64,000 nt of DNA from positions 94,404,873 through 94,468,872 of the forward strand of contig CM066326.1 of assembly GCA_033807775.1 (NCBI GenBank), written 5' to 3'. Positions 34,204 to 46,083 of this stretch are shown here, piece by piece. The stretch is from Saussurea involucrata (taxonomy: Eukaryota > Streptophyta > Magnoliopsida > Asterales > Asteraceae). The position numbers and the translations under genes are program-made. Below the pieces are notes generated by a model, which searched no databases, was not told the DNA's origin, and saw nothing but the letters and a program-made list of their open reading frames with translations. The stretch's first letter is position 1; each line of letters begins with the position of its first letter.

Positions 34204-35593
34204 TGTAATAATCGAGACCAAAGTGGAAGAGTTTTAAGTCTTGGGGTTAAATTAATAAACTAGAAGTTGAGGTACAAAATTGGAATTATAGCAATAGGGT
34301 ATAAAAGCCCCAAATAGGCTCAAAACCCTAGGATTTTGTGTTGGTGGCGGCTAAGAAGATTAGAAGGCAGAGAAAGGTGGTTTGGTGCTCTAGGGCAATT
34401 GAAGAAAGAATTCTTCATTCATTAAAGTTGGAAGGGAGAATGGAGTTGGATTTCGTTTCTGCAATTAATATTATCAGGTAATCTCTTCTCTTCCTCTCTA
34501 ATCTGTGTTTTTGCTGCTGAACTTGGTATTTTGGAGTTTTTGTTTAAAAGTTGAGTTTGAGGTCTTTTGGGAGAAATTGGGTGTCTCAAATGCGTTTTTG
34601 GCAGCTAAGATTTAAGTACTAATAGAGCTTAGTAATCAGAATATTGTTGCTAATCTAAGATTCCTTGGAATATGAGTTTATCTGTAATTTTCGGTCCTAA
34701 ATAGGGTTCTGAGTCGGCGTCCGGAAAGCCCTGTGGGTGTCCGGACACGATGTCCCAATTGAAGGTTTCCGGATGAGGAAACTGTCCGGATAAAAAGGCT
34801 ACCCGGATGGGAAAGTTGTCCGGTAAGTGGTTGTCCGGTAAGTAAGGTTGTCCGGTAAGTGTGGTTGTCCGATAAGAATGGTTGTCCGAAAAGTAGTATC
34901 TGAAAAAGTAGTAGGTATCCGGTAAGTCGAATCCGGATGGTGTCTGGACTGTTGGTTTAGGCATCTGAGTAGTTTAAATCTCATCTATTTCTCAGGTAAT
35001 TCGATCGTAAGCCAGAAGTAAAGTAAGAAAATATCTTATAAGCATCATGTGAGTTTTCTAAACTAAAATACGTGACTTTTAACGTGTTTTCTAAAGTAAG
35101 TACATGATGAGAAATGCCATGTTTTATTCCTATGCTTTTAACTGCATGAAAGTTATTTAAAGTTTTATATGAGATGTATGCATACATTGTGGTAGACGTA
35201 AATTGGCTAAGTCGGGGGGAGGTTCTGCCAGTACTCACGTCGGGGGGAGGTTCCGTTTATGCCATGGAAGGGAGTATCCAGTAAGGCAGCGTGAGACTGA
35301 CTCGTTGTCACTTTCGAGTGACTTCAGGGTGCCATTTACGGGAGCGGATTTATCCGTGAAAGTTCTATGTAAAGTTATGTGATAGTTTCATAAAAAGTTT
35401 TGTGAATGTTTTGTGCAAAGATATTTGAAAGTGATGAACTGCTTTTAAATGATTTTGAGAACTGTCAGGAGGGAACTCACTAGACCTCATGGTCTAACCC
35501 TCGCATTTTCCAAACTAAACCTTTTCAGGTAAGCAGATAATAGGAGGCTCCGGTAAGCGAGCAAGAGCAGAATAGAGTACAGATGCAGTTAGT
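34204..35593 (+). mobile_element. Ty3/gypsy LTR (family C), truncated
   Basis: It opens with TGTAATAATCGAGACC after a Harbinger transposase relic and includes a TATAAAAG box at 34300-34307. A cluster of about ten TTGTCCGGTAAGT or TCCGGAT words lies at 34714-34942. A region at 35285-35340 (GTGAGACTGACTCGTTGTCA, CTTCAGGGTGCC) matches the inverse of family A. The shared phrase CACTAGACCTCATGGTCTAA is at 35478-35497. It stops at 35593, where LTR B begins, so the end of this LTR was displaced by that insertion. The start is a best guess. Confidence 0.65.
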
Positions 35594-37003
35594 GTAACGA
35601 CCCCGTTTCCCAAACATGCATCAAATAACATATATTGCATAACTTCGTTACACTTATAACAAAAGATACATAATAAATCACGTACGGTCTCATAGTCTCA
35701 AAACTATACAATAAAAAAACGCAAACATTTCCTAATTTCCGTCAGCTATCAACCGCATACTATTCTTTATCTTTCCCTTTGCTATTGAGAGTACATCGAC
35801 CTGGAATACATATTTTTGAAAACAAAATGAGGGTTAGACCAAATGGTCTAGTGAGATAATCTCTGTCATTTCAAAATCGTTATAAAACCAATTCATATAA
35901 AATCCTTTATATAAATACACATATATCACAAAGACTTAAATACCAAATAAGACTCGTGCATCGTGTACCACTCATCCTTCACATCATTCCCATGGCCATA
36001 TTAGTTGGTTGCGAGCCAACTCTTCGCTGTACAACAATTACAGCACCGCTGTACAACAATTACAGCACCGCTGTACGACAATTACAGCAAACATCCGCCG
36101 ACATAGTTCGGCAAGTGCTCTCGTGTAGTGTAATGCACATATAAATACAATATATATATATATACCAATATATCATATTGTCATTTATAAAACCTTTCAT
36201 CACATTCCAACCATATATATATATCACATTTTCTTTTATAAAAACGTTACCACATTCCAACCACATATACGTCTCAATATAAACACATAATCACATCATA
36301 AATTAACCATTTATAATAAATGCATTTCAGTTCAAAAATGGTTAAAAGAAAACTCACCTTGAATCAAAATATTCCACCTCGAGTCTTAACGTTTAACTAA
36401 TCTCAAACCGAACACCTGAATTATCCGAAATAGGAAAGGTGTTAAACTACTATAAATAACTCAAAGTTTACCTTTTATAATCCTTAAACCAAGTCTCTAA
36501 AGTATGGCTTAAATCTTACACCGAAAAGAAAAACAGAACATAAAGAACCACACCGACTTTTATCCCAAAATTCAAATCACCCAAATAGTATGAATTAAAA
36601 CCTTTGAATTAAAAACCTTATTCCCCAAAACAACTAGAAAAGATAAAACTCAATAGAACCTCCAAACGAATCATAATTTATTTTAAAACTTGTAAGAGGA
36701 AATGACTTCCAAACTTAAAACTTGCTATATATATACTTATTGAAACAAATCTGATCTTGAATTTATATGGATGCAACTTCAAATTGCATAAACAATGGCG
36801 TAAGCCAAATTCCATACAAATTAGTATTTTCAAATGAATTCAACAACTTATATTATTCTAACCATCAACTTAAACTAAAGAATACAAATAGTCTTTAGAG
36901 GGAGAAAAGATAGATGATTAATACCTGCAAGTTTAAAATGGGATATCACATAACCCAAAAAGCTTTTGAAGACTTCTTTCCTCTTGTTTGACTCTCACCC
37001 ACG

Positions 37004-37046
<43 letters not shown>

Positions 37047-37491
37047 CTTTGATGAGAAATGAAGGAAACCCAATCTGAAAGGAAACATAAAGGGGATGAC
37101 TCATCTAAACGGGTTTTCTAAATTTCAACTATAACCCTTCTAAAATAAGCATATAACAAATAAACCCTTTAAACTTCTAATTCATGGGACGATTTCTCCA
37201 CAAAAATACAAAATACACATACTCTTTTCTTTTCTCTTTCTCACTTTGAAGACACCAAGCACGCCTATTTATATAAATTAATAAATAACCACCTAAACCC
37301 ATAAAATAAGACAAATGACAATAAACACTCCTAAACTTCAACTTTAACATAGATTGAACTTTCAAATTAAAATTAAGTTATATCCTTTAATTTATAACCC
37401 CATAAAACTAATCCAATTAACATAACTTAATTTACCCTTTAAAATGAGATACACCCATAAAATAATAAAGGCACTTATTACGGGTTATTAC
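35594..37491 (-). mobile_element. 3' LTR of a Ty3/gypsy element (family B)
   Basis: Read on the minus strand it begins TGTAATAACCCGTAATAAGT and ends GAAACGGGGTCGTTACA, 1,898 bp. Just outside the 37491 end, on the minus strand, stands a purine-rich tract with AATTCCTTTAAGGAGGAGAG, typical of the 3' end of Tekay/Del-type chromovirus internal regions, so this is the 3' LTR of a minus-strand element. It contains a short tandem of ACAATTACAGCACCGCTGTA (36030-36090), an (AC)n tract (37005-37043) and the shared CTAGACCATTTGGTCTAACC phrase (inverse, 35833-35852). Confidence 0.8.
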
Positions 37492-37525
37492 AAACTCTCC
37501 TCCTTAAAGGAATTTCGTCCCGGAA
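37492..37525 (-). other. Polypurine tract region of gypsy element B
   Basis: On the minus strand the sequence GGGACGAAATTCCTTTAAGG followed by AGGAGAGTT abuts the LTR start TGTAATAACC. This is the classical second-strand priming site position of gypsy elements and fixes the direction of element B. Confidence 0.75.
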
Positions 37526-39409
37526 TTCTACCAATCGGGTCGATGCTATACACTCACCCATATCTATAGAACAATCATAAAAAAATATCTTATAAACAAA
37601 AATTAATATCAATACGTCTTTATTTCACTTTGTGCCTCTTTCAACACCAAAAATTTCAGCGTGCCTATTTCAGTACAACTTTATCTATATCACAATTCAT
37701 TTCGATTAATTGAAAATTTACCCATATGCATCAACTTCAGCATTTAAAGGCATGATCTAACATATGATCGATATATTGAAACTATACACAATGTCACATT
37801 CTACACTTTCATTATACCTTCACGAAATTCTAATATACACCTTCAATACGAAATTTGCTAACAATTGCAAGCGTTAGATCAATCATTCCTAATTAAACTA
37901 CCAACCACTTTTTGTTCTCATAATATAACTTTTGTGACCAATTTGAATCAATCTTTCAAATCTAAACACAAATAATAACGCGTTATCATGCTTTCGCTGC
38001 GCTACTCTGATTAAACTCACCAATCACCCAAATTTTCCTCCTTCGATCAATAATAACTTTTCCTTAACAATTATTTATAATAACACTCTTCACTTAAATT
38101 TATCCCAAACAATATCTTAATGAACAAACATACCAATTTCAATATTACCCAAAATATTTGTTGCACTATTACTAATTTAGGACCAACTTCTTTTCACACC
38201 AAATACTTCCAAACCTACACTTTTACTAAGTCTTCTCAGAAATAAACCATACGCTTCTAATTTTTTTTTTGGCTAATAATCGTAAACTTTAAATCAACCC
38301 CCCAACAATTTCTTCCTTTCATCATAACCACTTATTCCAATTTATCAACTTTATCTTCTCATACCGAATTACCAAGAATCACTCATCATTACCTAATCAA
38401 AAGTTTTATCAATATCAAGCTCCAATACCACAATATGCTTACTATAGTAAGTCTATACAAACGGTTTCACTACAATCCAAATTCAATATAATCGACTATT
38501 CAAACATCCAAGATCCTTACGAACAATACTTAATGATCTATGATATAATGCACTTCTCAACCTCCAAACGGGGTTAACCGAACCAATTATATTCCTTTAC
38601 AAACAAGAACTATTTCAACCTTTCAAGTTGAAATCCTTAAACATATACAATACACAATTAACCAACTAAATCTTGACATTTCAACCATAATCAATCGAAA
38701 TAAAATAATTTAATCATTCTTAAAAACAACACAACCAAATAGTATTATGAATTTGTCTCTAAAATAAAAATATCACCAACTAACAACCCAAGCCTTAATT
38801 TCTCACAATAACAAGAACATAACACCTCATTAACTTACACATGAGACTTAACATGCAAAGTCAAGCATAAAGTCTAAAACAACTCTTTAACTTAAACAAC
38901 TTCATAAAGAAAGTTCATCAATATTAACCTCACCTTGTTGATAATTTGAAGCCACACACGCACAAACGATACAACCGAACACCACTATCAAACTTCACTA
39001 ACGAGGGGCAACCGAGCCTGAAATATATACACATTGATGAAATCCACCTACTTATATGTATACAAGACCCACTACGACAATTGACAACCTTAACAACTCA
39101 CCGGACACCCCCGAATCGCAACCGAGCTAGAAACCGAACAATCGACATTAAAAACAATACTTGTAGTTGTTATATGCCCATACTAACATGTTCAAAGTGT
39201 TCAAATGCTATCTCACACTCAAAACGAGTACTCATACGCCTATATTAGGCTCTAAAACGACACCGGTACGCAAGAAACAAAAATCAGAAAACGCTGAAAC
39301 AGAGCTGTGCGCGCCTCATGGCGCGCCCCAAGCCGCAAGACACGCGCAGACGTCTGTTGGGCACCAAACAGCCCCTGTTCTAGCCCTTTAACATCTCAAC
39401 TCAATCCCC
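37492..39409 (-). mobile_element. Degraded internal region of gypsy element B
   Basis: About 1.9 kb next to the polypurine tract. I find no integrase or reverse transcriptase motif in any frame, so it is 3' non-coding or heavily decayed. Near 39309-39326 lies the hyphenated palindrome GCGCGCCTCATGGCGCGC, followed by GCACCAAACAGCCCCTG. The second LTR of this element was not recognised. Confidence 0.4.
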
Positions 39410-39960
39410 ACTTGATTAGGTTCATTCCATGGAAGTTTTTTTTTTGCCATTAAAAAAAATAAGATTTTACGCCCGTTTAAGCGCGACCCCTTTTGGTTGC
39501 CCGATCATGGGTCTCCAAGAATATTAGGGCCCGATCCTCCACGCAAAAGCTTGCATCACGTAGCAGGTTATTCGAGCTCAGCTTGAAAAGATAATATCAG
39601 GCTCGAACTCAAAAGACTTTTTCAATTTTAAGCTCGAACTCGAGATCGAACAACTCTTTTATTTGCTCAAGCTCGACATTTCTATATTTTTTTGTTATAT
39701 AATACATAATATATAAACTTATACATATGTTTGGCTCGAAAAAGTGTATACCCAAATGGCTCGGTTCGATTCGACTCGTAAAGATTAATCGAGCTTTCAA
39801 ACAAGTCTAGTCAAACATTGATGTTATAAAGCTCGACACGTCAAGTTAAACGAGCTCTACTTTGTGTTCGAAATCGACACGAGGTCGAGAAATATTAAGC
39901 TTAAGCTAGAGTAGCTCGTCAATATATAGCTCAAACCATTTACACCCCTACTTAATTATA
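39410..39960. repeat. GCTCGA-rich repeat ending in TTTACACCCCTA
   Basis: Many GCTCGA/TCGAGC words (39570-39910) lead to ACCATTTACACCCCTACTT near 39937-39955. This is the usual look of common nonautonomous plant repeats with an AGGGGTGTAAATGG end, often assigned to hAT-type elements. The other end is not clear. Confidence 0.45.
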
Positions 39961-40382
39961 CCAGGTATAATTCTCGATCAGTACTTTCATGCCCTATTCA
40001 CCCGGTAAGATAAATGGTACCCGATAAACACTCGATAAATAAGCATTTGATAAACGACAACTTACTTAAAATCTTAAATATCTCAACCAAATAAAAAACA
40101 ACAGAAAACAAATTAAATACAGCTTATTTTATGTATGTATACATGGAGTCTATGTCTATCTCTGCAACCAGAAACCAAAACACAGCAGAAATTAACTGTT
40201 TAACAATATATAGTAGGTAGGTCATTTTATAAGACTACCTACAAGACTACAACAACAGAATGTGATCATACCAGAACTAACGCATCGAATCCCATCAAAA
40301 CTCCGCAGCTAACAACAGATAGATCATACAAGTACCATTTGCTAGCAATTTTCAAGTTACTTATCCATGGATTCCAATTGTT

Positions 40383-43300
40383 TCATTTTGGAGAATCATC
40401 CCCACTGTGATCACTTTCATCTGTAAGATAACCTGTGGCAAGTTCTAGAACAGTTTCTGCAAGAATATGCATTGGGGTCTTCTCTTGAGGCCCTCTTCTC
40501 TTCTTCTCCAGGATCTCGGTACCAGTACCAACAACCGCTTCTAACGATGTAACAGAACTCGATGGACGATTTTTTGTTTGCATTCGGTCACCGGTAGTAT
40601 CAGCTGTATGCCGATCTGCATTATCACCACCATCAGTTGGTTCCGGTTTTTTTTTTGTCGCAAAAACCAGAATTTTATAACGGCTAGCAAGAAACTAGCA
40701 AAATGGATCAAAAGAGCCGGAAATTACATGATACAATCAACAGGCTGATATCTCCAAGTTATAGGAAGAAAAACTGTTGGTTTAGTAGAAAGAAATCGTT
40801 TTTCGCTATAAAAATGGGATTTAATTTCAAACGTTCAACCACTACAACAAAATTAGGTTTATAGGACGCCATCAATTTCTAATTAGCGTTCTAATAGTTT
40901 ATATAAAGACGTTGTAATAAGTTTTATAGGACGTTTTTCGACGCCCTAACAAGTTTTTAGGACACTTTTAATACAAAGCGTAGGATTAACTATTTTGTAG
41001 GACATTTTTTAGAAAGTGTTCTATAAACCCATATTTTTATAGGACACTTGTTTTCATAATTCATTTATTCAAATAGTGTCCTCTAAAGTAGTAATACAAC
41101 GTTTTTTTAAATGTTCTAGCTAGAAAACCTTTTTACGATGCCCAAAAATGTTCTATAAGCTTATTACAACGCCTTTAGACATAACACTTTTAGTTTTTGG
41201 TCCTATAAATTAAGTATTATAAAGCGGTCTATTATGATACTTAGAAGCTTTTGGCGTCCTATAAACCCAGTTTAATTGTAGTGAAATGTTCAAATAAAAT
41301 GATTAACGAGACTCTAACCAAGTACTATTTGCAATATTTACAGGTATTACAATATGTTGTTCGAACGAAAATGACCCAACAAATGGTATATATCATCTAA
41401 GTTGGATAACCTAATAGCAAACAAAAAACAAATCATCCTACTAACCTTTTTGATTTTTTGTGTTTTCCTAGGTTATCCAACTTCGTACTAACAACTTACT
41501 GTAATGCCTTCTGATTGAGCTTTACTTAAAGTCCTATTAATTGATACTTTATTAGCGCGTTCGTGTGTTCTAAAAGATCTGTTTTGTTGTTCGAACCTTT
41601 GACCAGCTTTCGACGCTTGCTCTTCTTCGAAGATGGTTCTTTCACAGCTTCATGTTCACCACTTGAGTTCTCATCTGGCTTTGACTTGCTTTTCTTCGGA
41701 TTTTTATTCACACGAAGACGTTTAACTTGTGGTTTTAAGCTGTTTTGATCATTCAGAGATTCTTCAGATGCATCTTCTTTGATCTGATCAGACCACTCAC
41801 TTCTCATCAGGTCATCCACAGTCAGCATCATCTCCCCTATATGAACATTACTTGAATCCGCAATCATGAACTGCATCACATCATCATGGTCCGAGCCATG
41901 GTTCGCATCCGGGTGGTCCACCGGGTCACGTTGATCAAGCTCAAGAAGTTGTGGCTCAGATGCAACCTTATTCAGCACATCAAAGTATGATTCATAATAT
42001 TGGGTTCCTTTCTTCAGACCCCTTTTAGAAAACTTCTTGATTCCTGGTACAATAAACACCAAAGTTTCATTTAAGTTCTGAAGGGAATAGTTTTTAGGCA
42101 GCTCAGAACGCCATCCTCTTGCTAAAAGACGAGGCCAGACGGCTTCCCAGAATAAGTCGCTCAATCTTTCTTTGCTTAATCCGATTCCGTATATCAAAAG
42201 ATCGACGATTTCTTCTGTTTTGAGGGAGGAAATTGGTGGGAGCGCCTTTTTGACCGGCTTCTTGGCTGTGATAGTTAGGTCTTTCTTATCTTTCCCGATG
42301 GCCACTGCTTCTATAAACCGATCGATGCCCACTTTATCCCTTACGGTGAACACGTACGTCTCATATGGAAGTCTTTCGTTGTCGTACATTCTACTAGCCT
42401 GAATGATAGATCACAATCAATAACAAAATCGGAGTTTCTTTATCGAACAACTGTAATAAATACAACATATATATATATATATATATATGTGAACCCTTTA
42501 CAAACCAATATATGCACATGTGAACAATGTGTGCATAATCTGAGATGCATATATGCATTATCTCATATGAATGTATGTTCGTTATATGTATATTCTTGCA
42601 CGTATGCATATGCACATTGTTCACATATGTACAATGTGGTTTGTAAGGTGTGCAACAAATGCAATGTTTGCATTTTACAGAGCCTCTATATATAAATATA
42701 GGGTTGGGTTCAAAAAACCATAAAATAGAAAAATTGGGGAACACCCTGATAGCCATTCATTTGTTCGATGCTGCAGTTTATATGATATATATACATGTGA
42801 TGATGAAGATCTAGAAACTTTCTGGTAGATATTAATGTGCTGAACTTATAGCATGTGAGTTATAGAGAGATTCTAGAATTAATACCTTCACCAAACTAGC
42901 TTTGCATTCGTTCGTTAGAGATGGAAACAACCGAGCGAAAAGTTCCTCTTGCCTCCAACCGGTGAAAATATTTTTCCCCGGTATGATTTTTTTGTTTTTT
43001 CTCTTCTGAAACGTCGACCATTTTTGGTGTTCGGAGGTTCTATAGAACCTTCCGTAGTAGTAAGGTAGAATTTTTTGTATTCCTATGTTCCCTATGAATT
43101 TATTCACAAGTAGAAAATTCTTTCCAAATAGATATAAACCAAGAAGAAAACTATCTTTTTCGCTATCGCTCCAAGATTGATCGTTGAGCATTGAATCTGG
43201 AGTGGGAACTCCCACTCCAGAATCAATTTTTGTGGCATCATGATCACCAAACTGGAACTGGTTTTGAACATCATTAGTCTTGGCATCTTGAGAAGTTGAT

Positions 43301-43470
43301 GATTGCAAAAGATTGTTTTCAATCATCAGATCAGGGATTTGGGCCTGATATTCATCTCCGATTCGTGAAGATTTTCGTGGCTTTTCTTCATAATCGTCAC
43401 CGGGAAGAGAAGAATCTTCCGACTGGAGCCACTTGCCGTGTTTAGCAATATTTTCGGTCATGTTAGACAT
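40383..43470 (-). CDS. SANT-domain, RERE-like plant nuclear protein
   Basis: Exon 1 is 43470-42886 and exon 2 starts at 42398, joined in phase 0 (AAG/GTATTA...CATTCAG/GCT). Exon 2 reads to a stop at 41526. A likely last exon ends at 40383 (frame open from about 40640; K-N-R-P-S-S-S...K-K-R-R-G-P...S-P-K), but its acceptor and the true donor of exon 2 are not resolved. Visible parts: an acidic N-terminus; a SANT-like domain at residues about 98-150 (W-S-D-S-E-K-D-S-F-L-L-G-L-Y-L-F-G-K); a conserved plant block in exon 2 (W-P-R-L-L-A-R-G-W-R-S-E; F-I-V-P-G-I-K-K-F-S-K-R-x-L-x-K-G; D-V-L-N-K-V-A-S-E-P-x-L-L-E-L); and basic nuclear signals near the end (K-K-S-K-R-R-K-L). The family is annotated in Arabidopsis as arginine-glutamate repeat/SANT proteins and is presumed to work in chromatin. 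The 5' leader may have further exons, since TTAG directly precedes the ATG. Confidence 0.75.
40840..41283. mobile_element. Small CACTA element in the last intron of the SANT gene
   Basis: The 444-bp element starts CACTACAACAAAATTAGGTT and ends with the inverse type TTTAATTGTAGTG. The arms also share TTTATAGGACGC / GCGTCCTATAAA. Flanking triplets are AAC and AAA, so the 3-bp target duplication is imperfect. The interior repeats TATAGGACG(T/C) and its inverse many times. No transposase; nonautonomous CACTA/CMC member. Confidence 0.75.
42470..42660. repeat. Intronic inverted repeat
   Basis: CTTTACAAACCAATATATGC (42496-42515) and a GTGAACAATGTGTGCAT segment are matched inversely by ATGCACATTGTTCACATATG (42607-42626) and GTGGTTTGTAAGG (42636-42648). 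The intron 1 transcript of the SANT gene could fold here. A (TA)n tract precedes it (42466-42488). Confidence 0.65.
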
Positions 43471-45449
43471 CTAATGCACCATAAAACGAAAAGAAAAGAG
43501 AGAATGTTATAAGCCACTAACGTCAATTAGAATACACGATATTAAATCAAAGAACAATAAAAGTCTTAGCAGCTAGATCGTGTGCGGGATGCTACATATT
43601 TTAACAACAAACTACCTAAAACAAACATCAGTTTCTAAATCGTGTTGCCATATATACGAAACAGTCGAAAACCCTAAATTCTAAGAGTTTTCCTACTTCA
43701 TAAACACAGCTTCTGTGCCCCTAGAAAGCATTTCTTTGATCTTAATTAGTTTTTAAGGGCATTGAATTAAACTCAGTCATGGTATTGTAACCATGATCAA
43801 TAAAGGTTCAATATAGATCAATAATTTCTGGTTTCTTTTTCTTTAATATAGCAATCTTCTTTCAAGTGATCTAGTTGTTCTTGCTTTAACAAAGCAGTGA
43901 AATTAAGGGATTTTTGAAGTAAAACATAATCATAGATATAAACCAATGAGATAATGCTCAAAGAACTATAAGTTTTATCAGAATTAATCACACTCAGCAT
44001 GACCACTTTACATCTCATTAAACCTAATCGAATGCTAAATTTCTATCAGCGTTCGCTCGAATTATCAACTATTCCACCTTTTTCTAACAAAAAGCGAAAC
44101 TTTTTCTGTTGGAACCATAATGATATAACAGTTACATGTGTTAGATAGTTAATAAGATTAGTACAAGTACTAGATATGTAAATGAGGCAAAGATGAAAAG
44201 GTGTGACCTTTCATCCACAACCGCCGGCCACCAACCGCCACCACTGAACAGTTGCAATGGTTCATTGGCACCGGTTCATGTCTATAAATAGACACCTTAT
44301 GTAAACATTGTAATTAATTGAATACCGATTATATATTGCAGATTATTAAAGTGTTCAATCCACTCTCTCTTGTTCTTGTTCTTTCTTATTATTTGATGAT
44401 GATTTGATGCATGATGTATATATGAAGGCCGGGTAAATCAATAATGATCCTGGGAGTACAAGACCTGTCAATTCTGAACATTTTCAAGTTTCGATTGGGA
44501 AATTTATCTAAATCCTATGAAAAATGGCTAATGCTTCACTGTTACTGAGTTACTGATGCTCATTTATTAGATCAGTAGAAATAAAAACCATTAAAATCTT
44601 TTGTAAATAATCAACTCTAATTAACAAACAAGTTTCAGATGATCGATTTACACCAAAAAAATCCAAGCGCAGATCCGTTTTTGAATCCATAGACCATAGC
44701 AAAATGTTCACTTCAACCATAAATATATTGGAAGAAATTAACATCAATTATAAAAATAAAGGTGGTGAAAAAAAAACACAACACTTGAAGCACAAAATTG
44801 AAAGCATTTGCGATGAACACAGAGATTCTTAGATTAAACCGATATATATGAATATATATATATATATATATATATCTTGCTGTAAATTTCGATTTCTGTA
44901 AAATCCGTGTTCAGATTCAATCCATAAGTTGATGACTAGAGAAACGAAGCAAAAAATGAACAAAATTCAGGAAAAAAGCTTGCAGAAGAGCTTGAATGTA
45001 ACAAATTAAATTAATTAACCCACGGAAAGCTATAAACAGATGGATCTTTATCTACTTTTTGCATCAAATGTAAATCTATTTATTACTATATATATATATA
45101 TATACAGATTCCTTAGACATGGATTATGAAGAAACAACATGATTGAAAACGAAAAATGCAAGGATTGAGCAAATTAACACATGAAAACTACGTAGTTGAT
45201 GATCAAGAAATGATGGTGAGTAGAAATCCACCTTTCAGATTTATATATCGGAAGTGAAGTTGGTGATGGTGTTCTTGACAGCTTTGCGATAGAGATAGTG
45301 AAAGAGGGGATGGAAAGTTTAGAGAGAAAAAGAAAATTTTGAGAGAAAGCAAGGCTTGGACCAAAATTTACCACCTTTCTAGCTTTTATGCTTTCACTTG
45401 ACTGCCGATTTAATTAAATGGGTTTTTTTTTAAATAATTTTAATATATA
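43471..45449. other. Upstream region of the SANT gene
   Basis: Non-coding DNA with a solo copia LTR (44107-44480) and TA tracts (44847-44876; 45083-45106). The purine/pyrimidine-rich stretch around 45290-45390 could hold the transcription start of the SANT gene, but there is no decisive signal. Confidence 0.4.
44107..44480 (+). mobile_element. Solo LTR, small Ty1/copia type
   Basis: The 374-bp sequence starts TGTTGGAACCATAATGATAT and ends GTCAATTCTGAACA. TTTTC is duplicated at 44102-44106 and 44481-44485. A TATA box (TATAAATA, 44283-44290) and a run of CTCTCTCTTGTTCTTG after it give the usual small-LTR promoter layout. Ends, length and target duplication support a solo LTR. Confidence 0.85.
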
Positions 45450-45458
45450 TAATATTTA

Positions 45459-45960
45459 GGGAAATTAATTAAAATACCCTAAGTTTGACCATCTCTTACC
45501 AAAATACCCAAAATCTCTCACAGTTTACAAAAGTACCCAAAAAATCCGCGATGGAGCCCGCGATCGCGGGCTCCAGGCCACGTGTCACCAATGTTTACCC
45601 ACTTTGCCCGCGTTGGTCCCTCAAGAATGCCCGCGGTCCAGCTTTCCCCCCTCAAGAATGCCTGCGTATGCAGTTTTGGTCCCTGCCCGCGTTTGACTCT
45701 CGTTGACCCCCGCGATCGCGGGCTACACGTGTCACCAAGTTTGCCAACTTTTCCCGCGTAGGTCCCTCAAGAATGCCCGCGGTACAGTTTCCCCCCCTCA
45801 AGAATGCCCGCGTGTGCATTTTTGGTCCCTGCCCGCGATTGACTTTTTTGACCCCCCGCGATCGCGGGCTCCTGTGCCATGTGTCGGCACAGGGTTAACC
45901 CTAAAATCCCTTTGACGAACCCTAAACCCTAATCTTCGGCCGCACTATATAGGGGGGGGG
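45459..45960 (+). repeat. MULE3 left TIR with about 150-bp tandem units
   Basis: The palindrome CCCGCGATCGCGGG is at 45557-45570, 45709-45722 and 45855-45868, so the arm contains about three units spaced 152 and 146 bp. Each unit repeats CACGTGTCACCAA, GGTCCCTCAAGAATGCCCGC and TTTTGGTCCCTGCCCGCG. The right arm has a different arrangement, so the tandem growth happened on the left only. The arm ends near CGCACTATATAGGGG. Confidence 0.88.
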
Positions 45961-45966
45961 GGGGGC
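45944..45966 (+). promoter_or_regulatory. TATA box and poly-G at the inner edge of the left TIR
   Basis: ACTATATAGG runs into about 14 consecutive G residues. It lies about 135 bp upstream of the predicted first ATG of the Ulp1 gene (46084), followed by CTCTCAATTTT leader repeats. The layout fits a TIR-driven promoter. Confidence 0.5.
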
Positions 45967-46083
45967 AAGACACGGCCACTCTCAATTTTTTTAATCACTC
46001 TCTCAATTTTTAATCAAACTCTCTCAATTTTCTCCCACTCTCTCAATTTTGTCGTGTGGAATACGCGTTCGGGTTTTGTGAAG

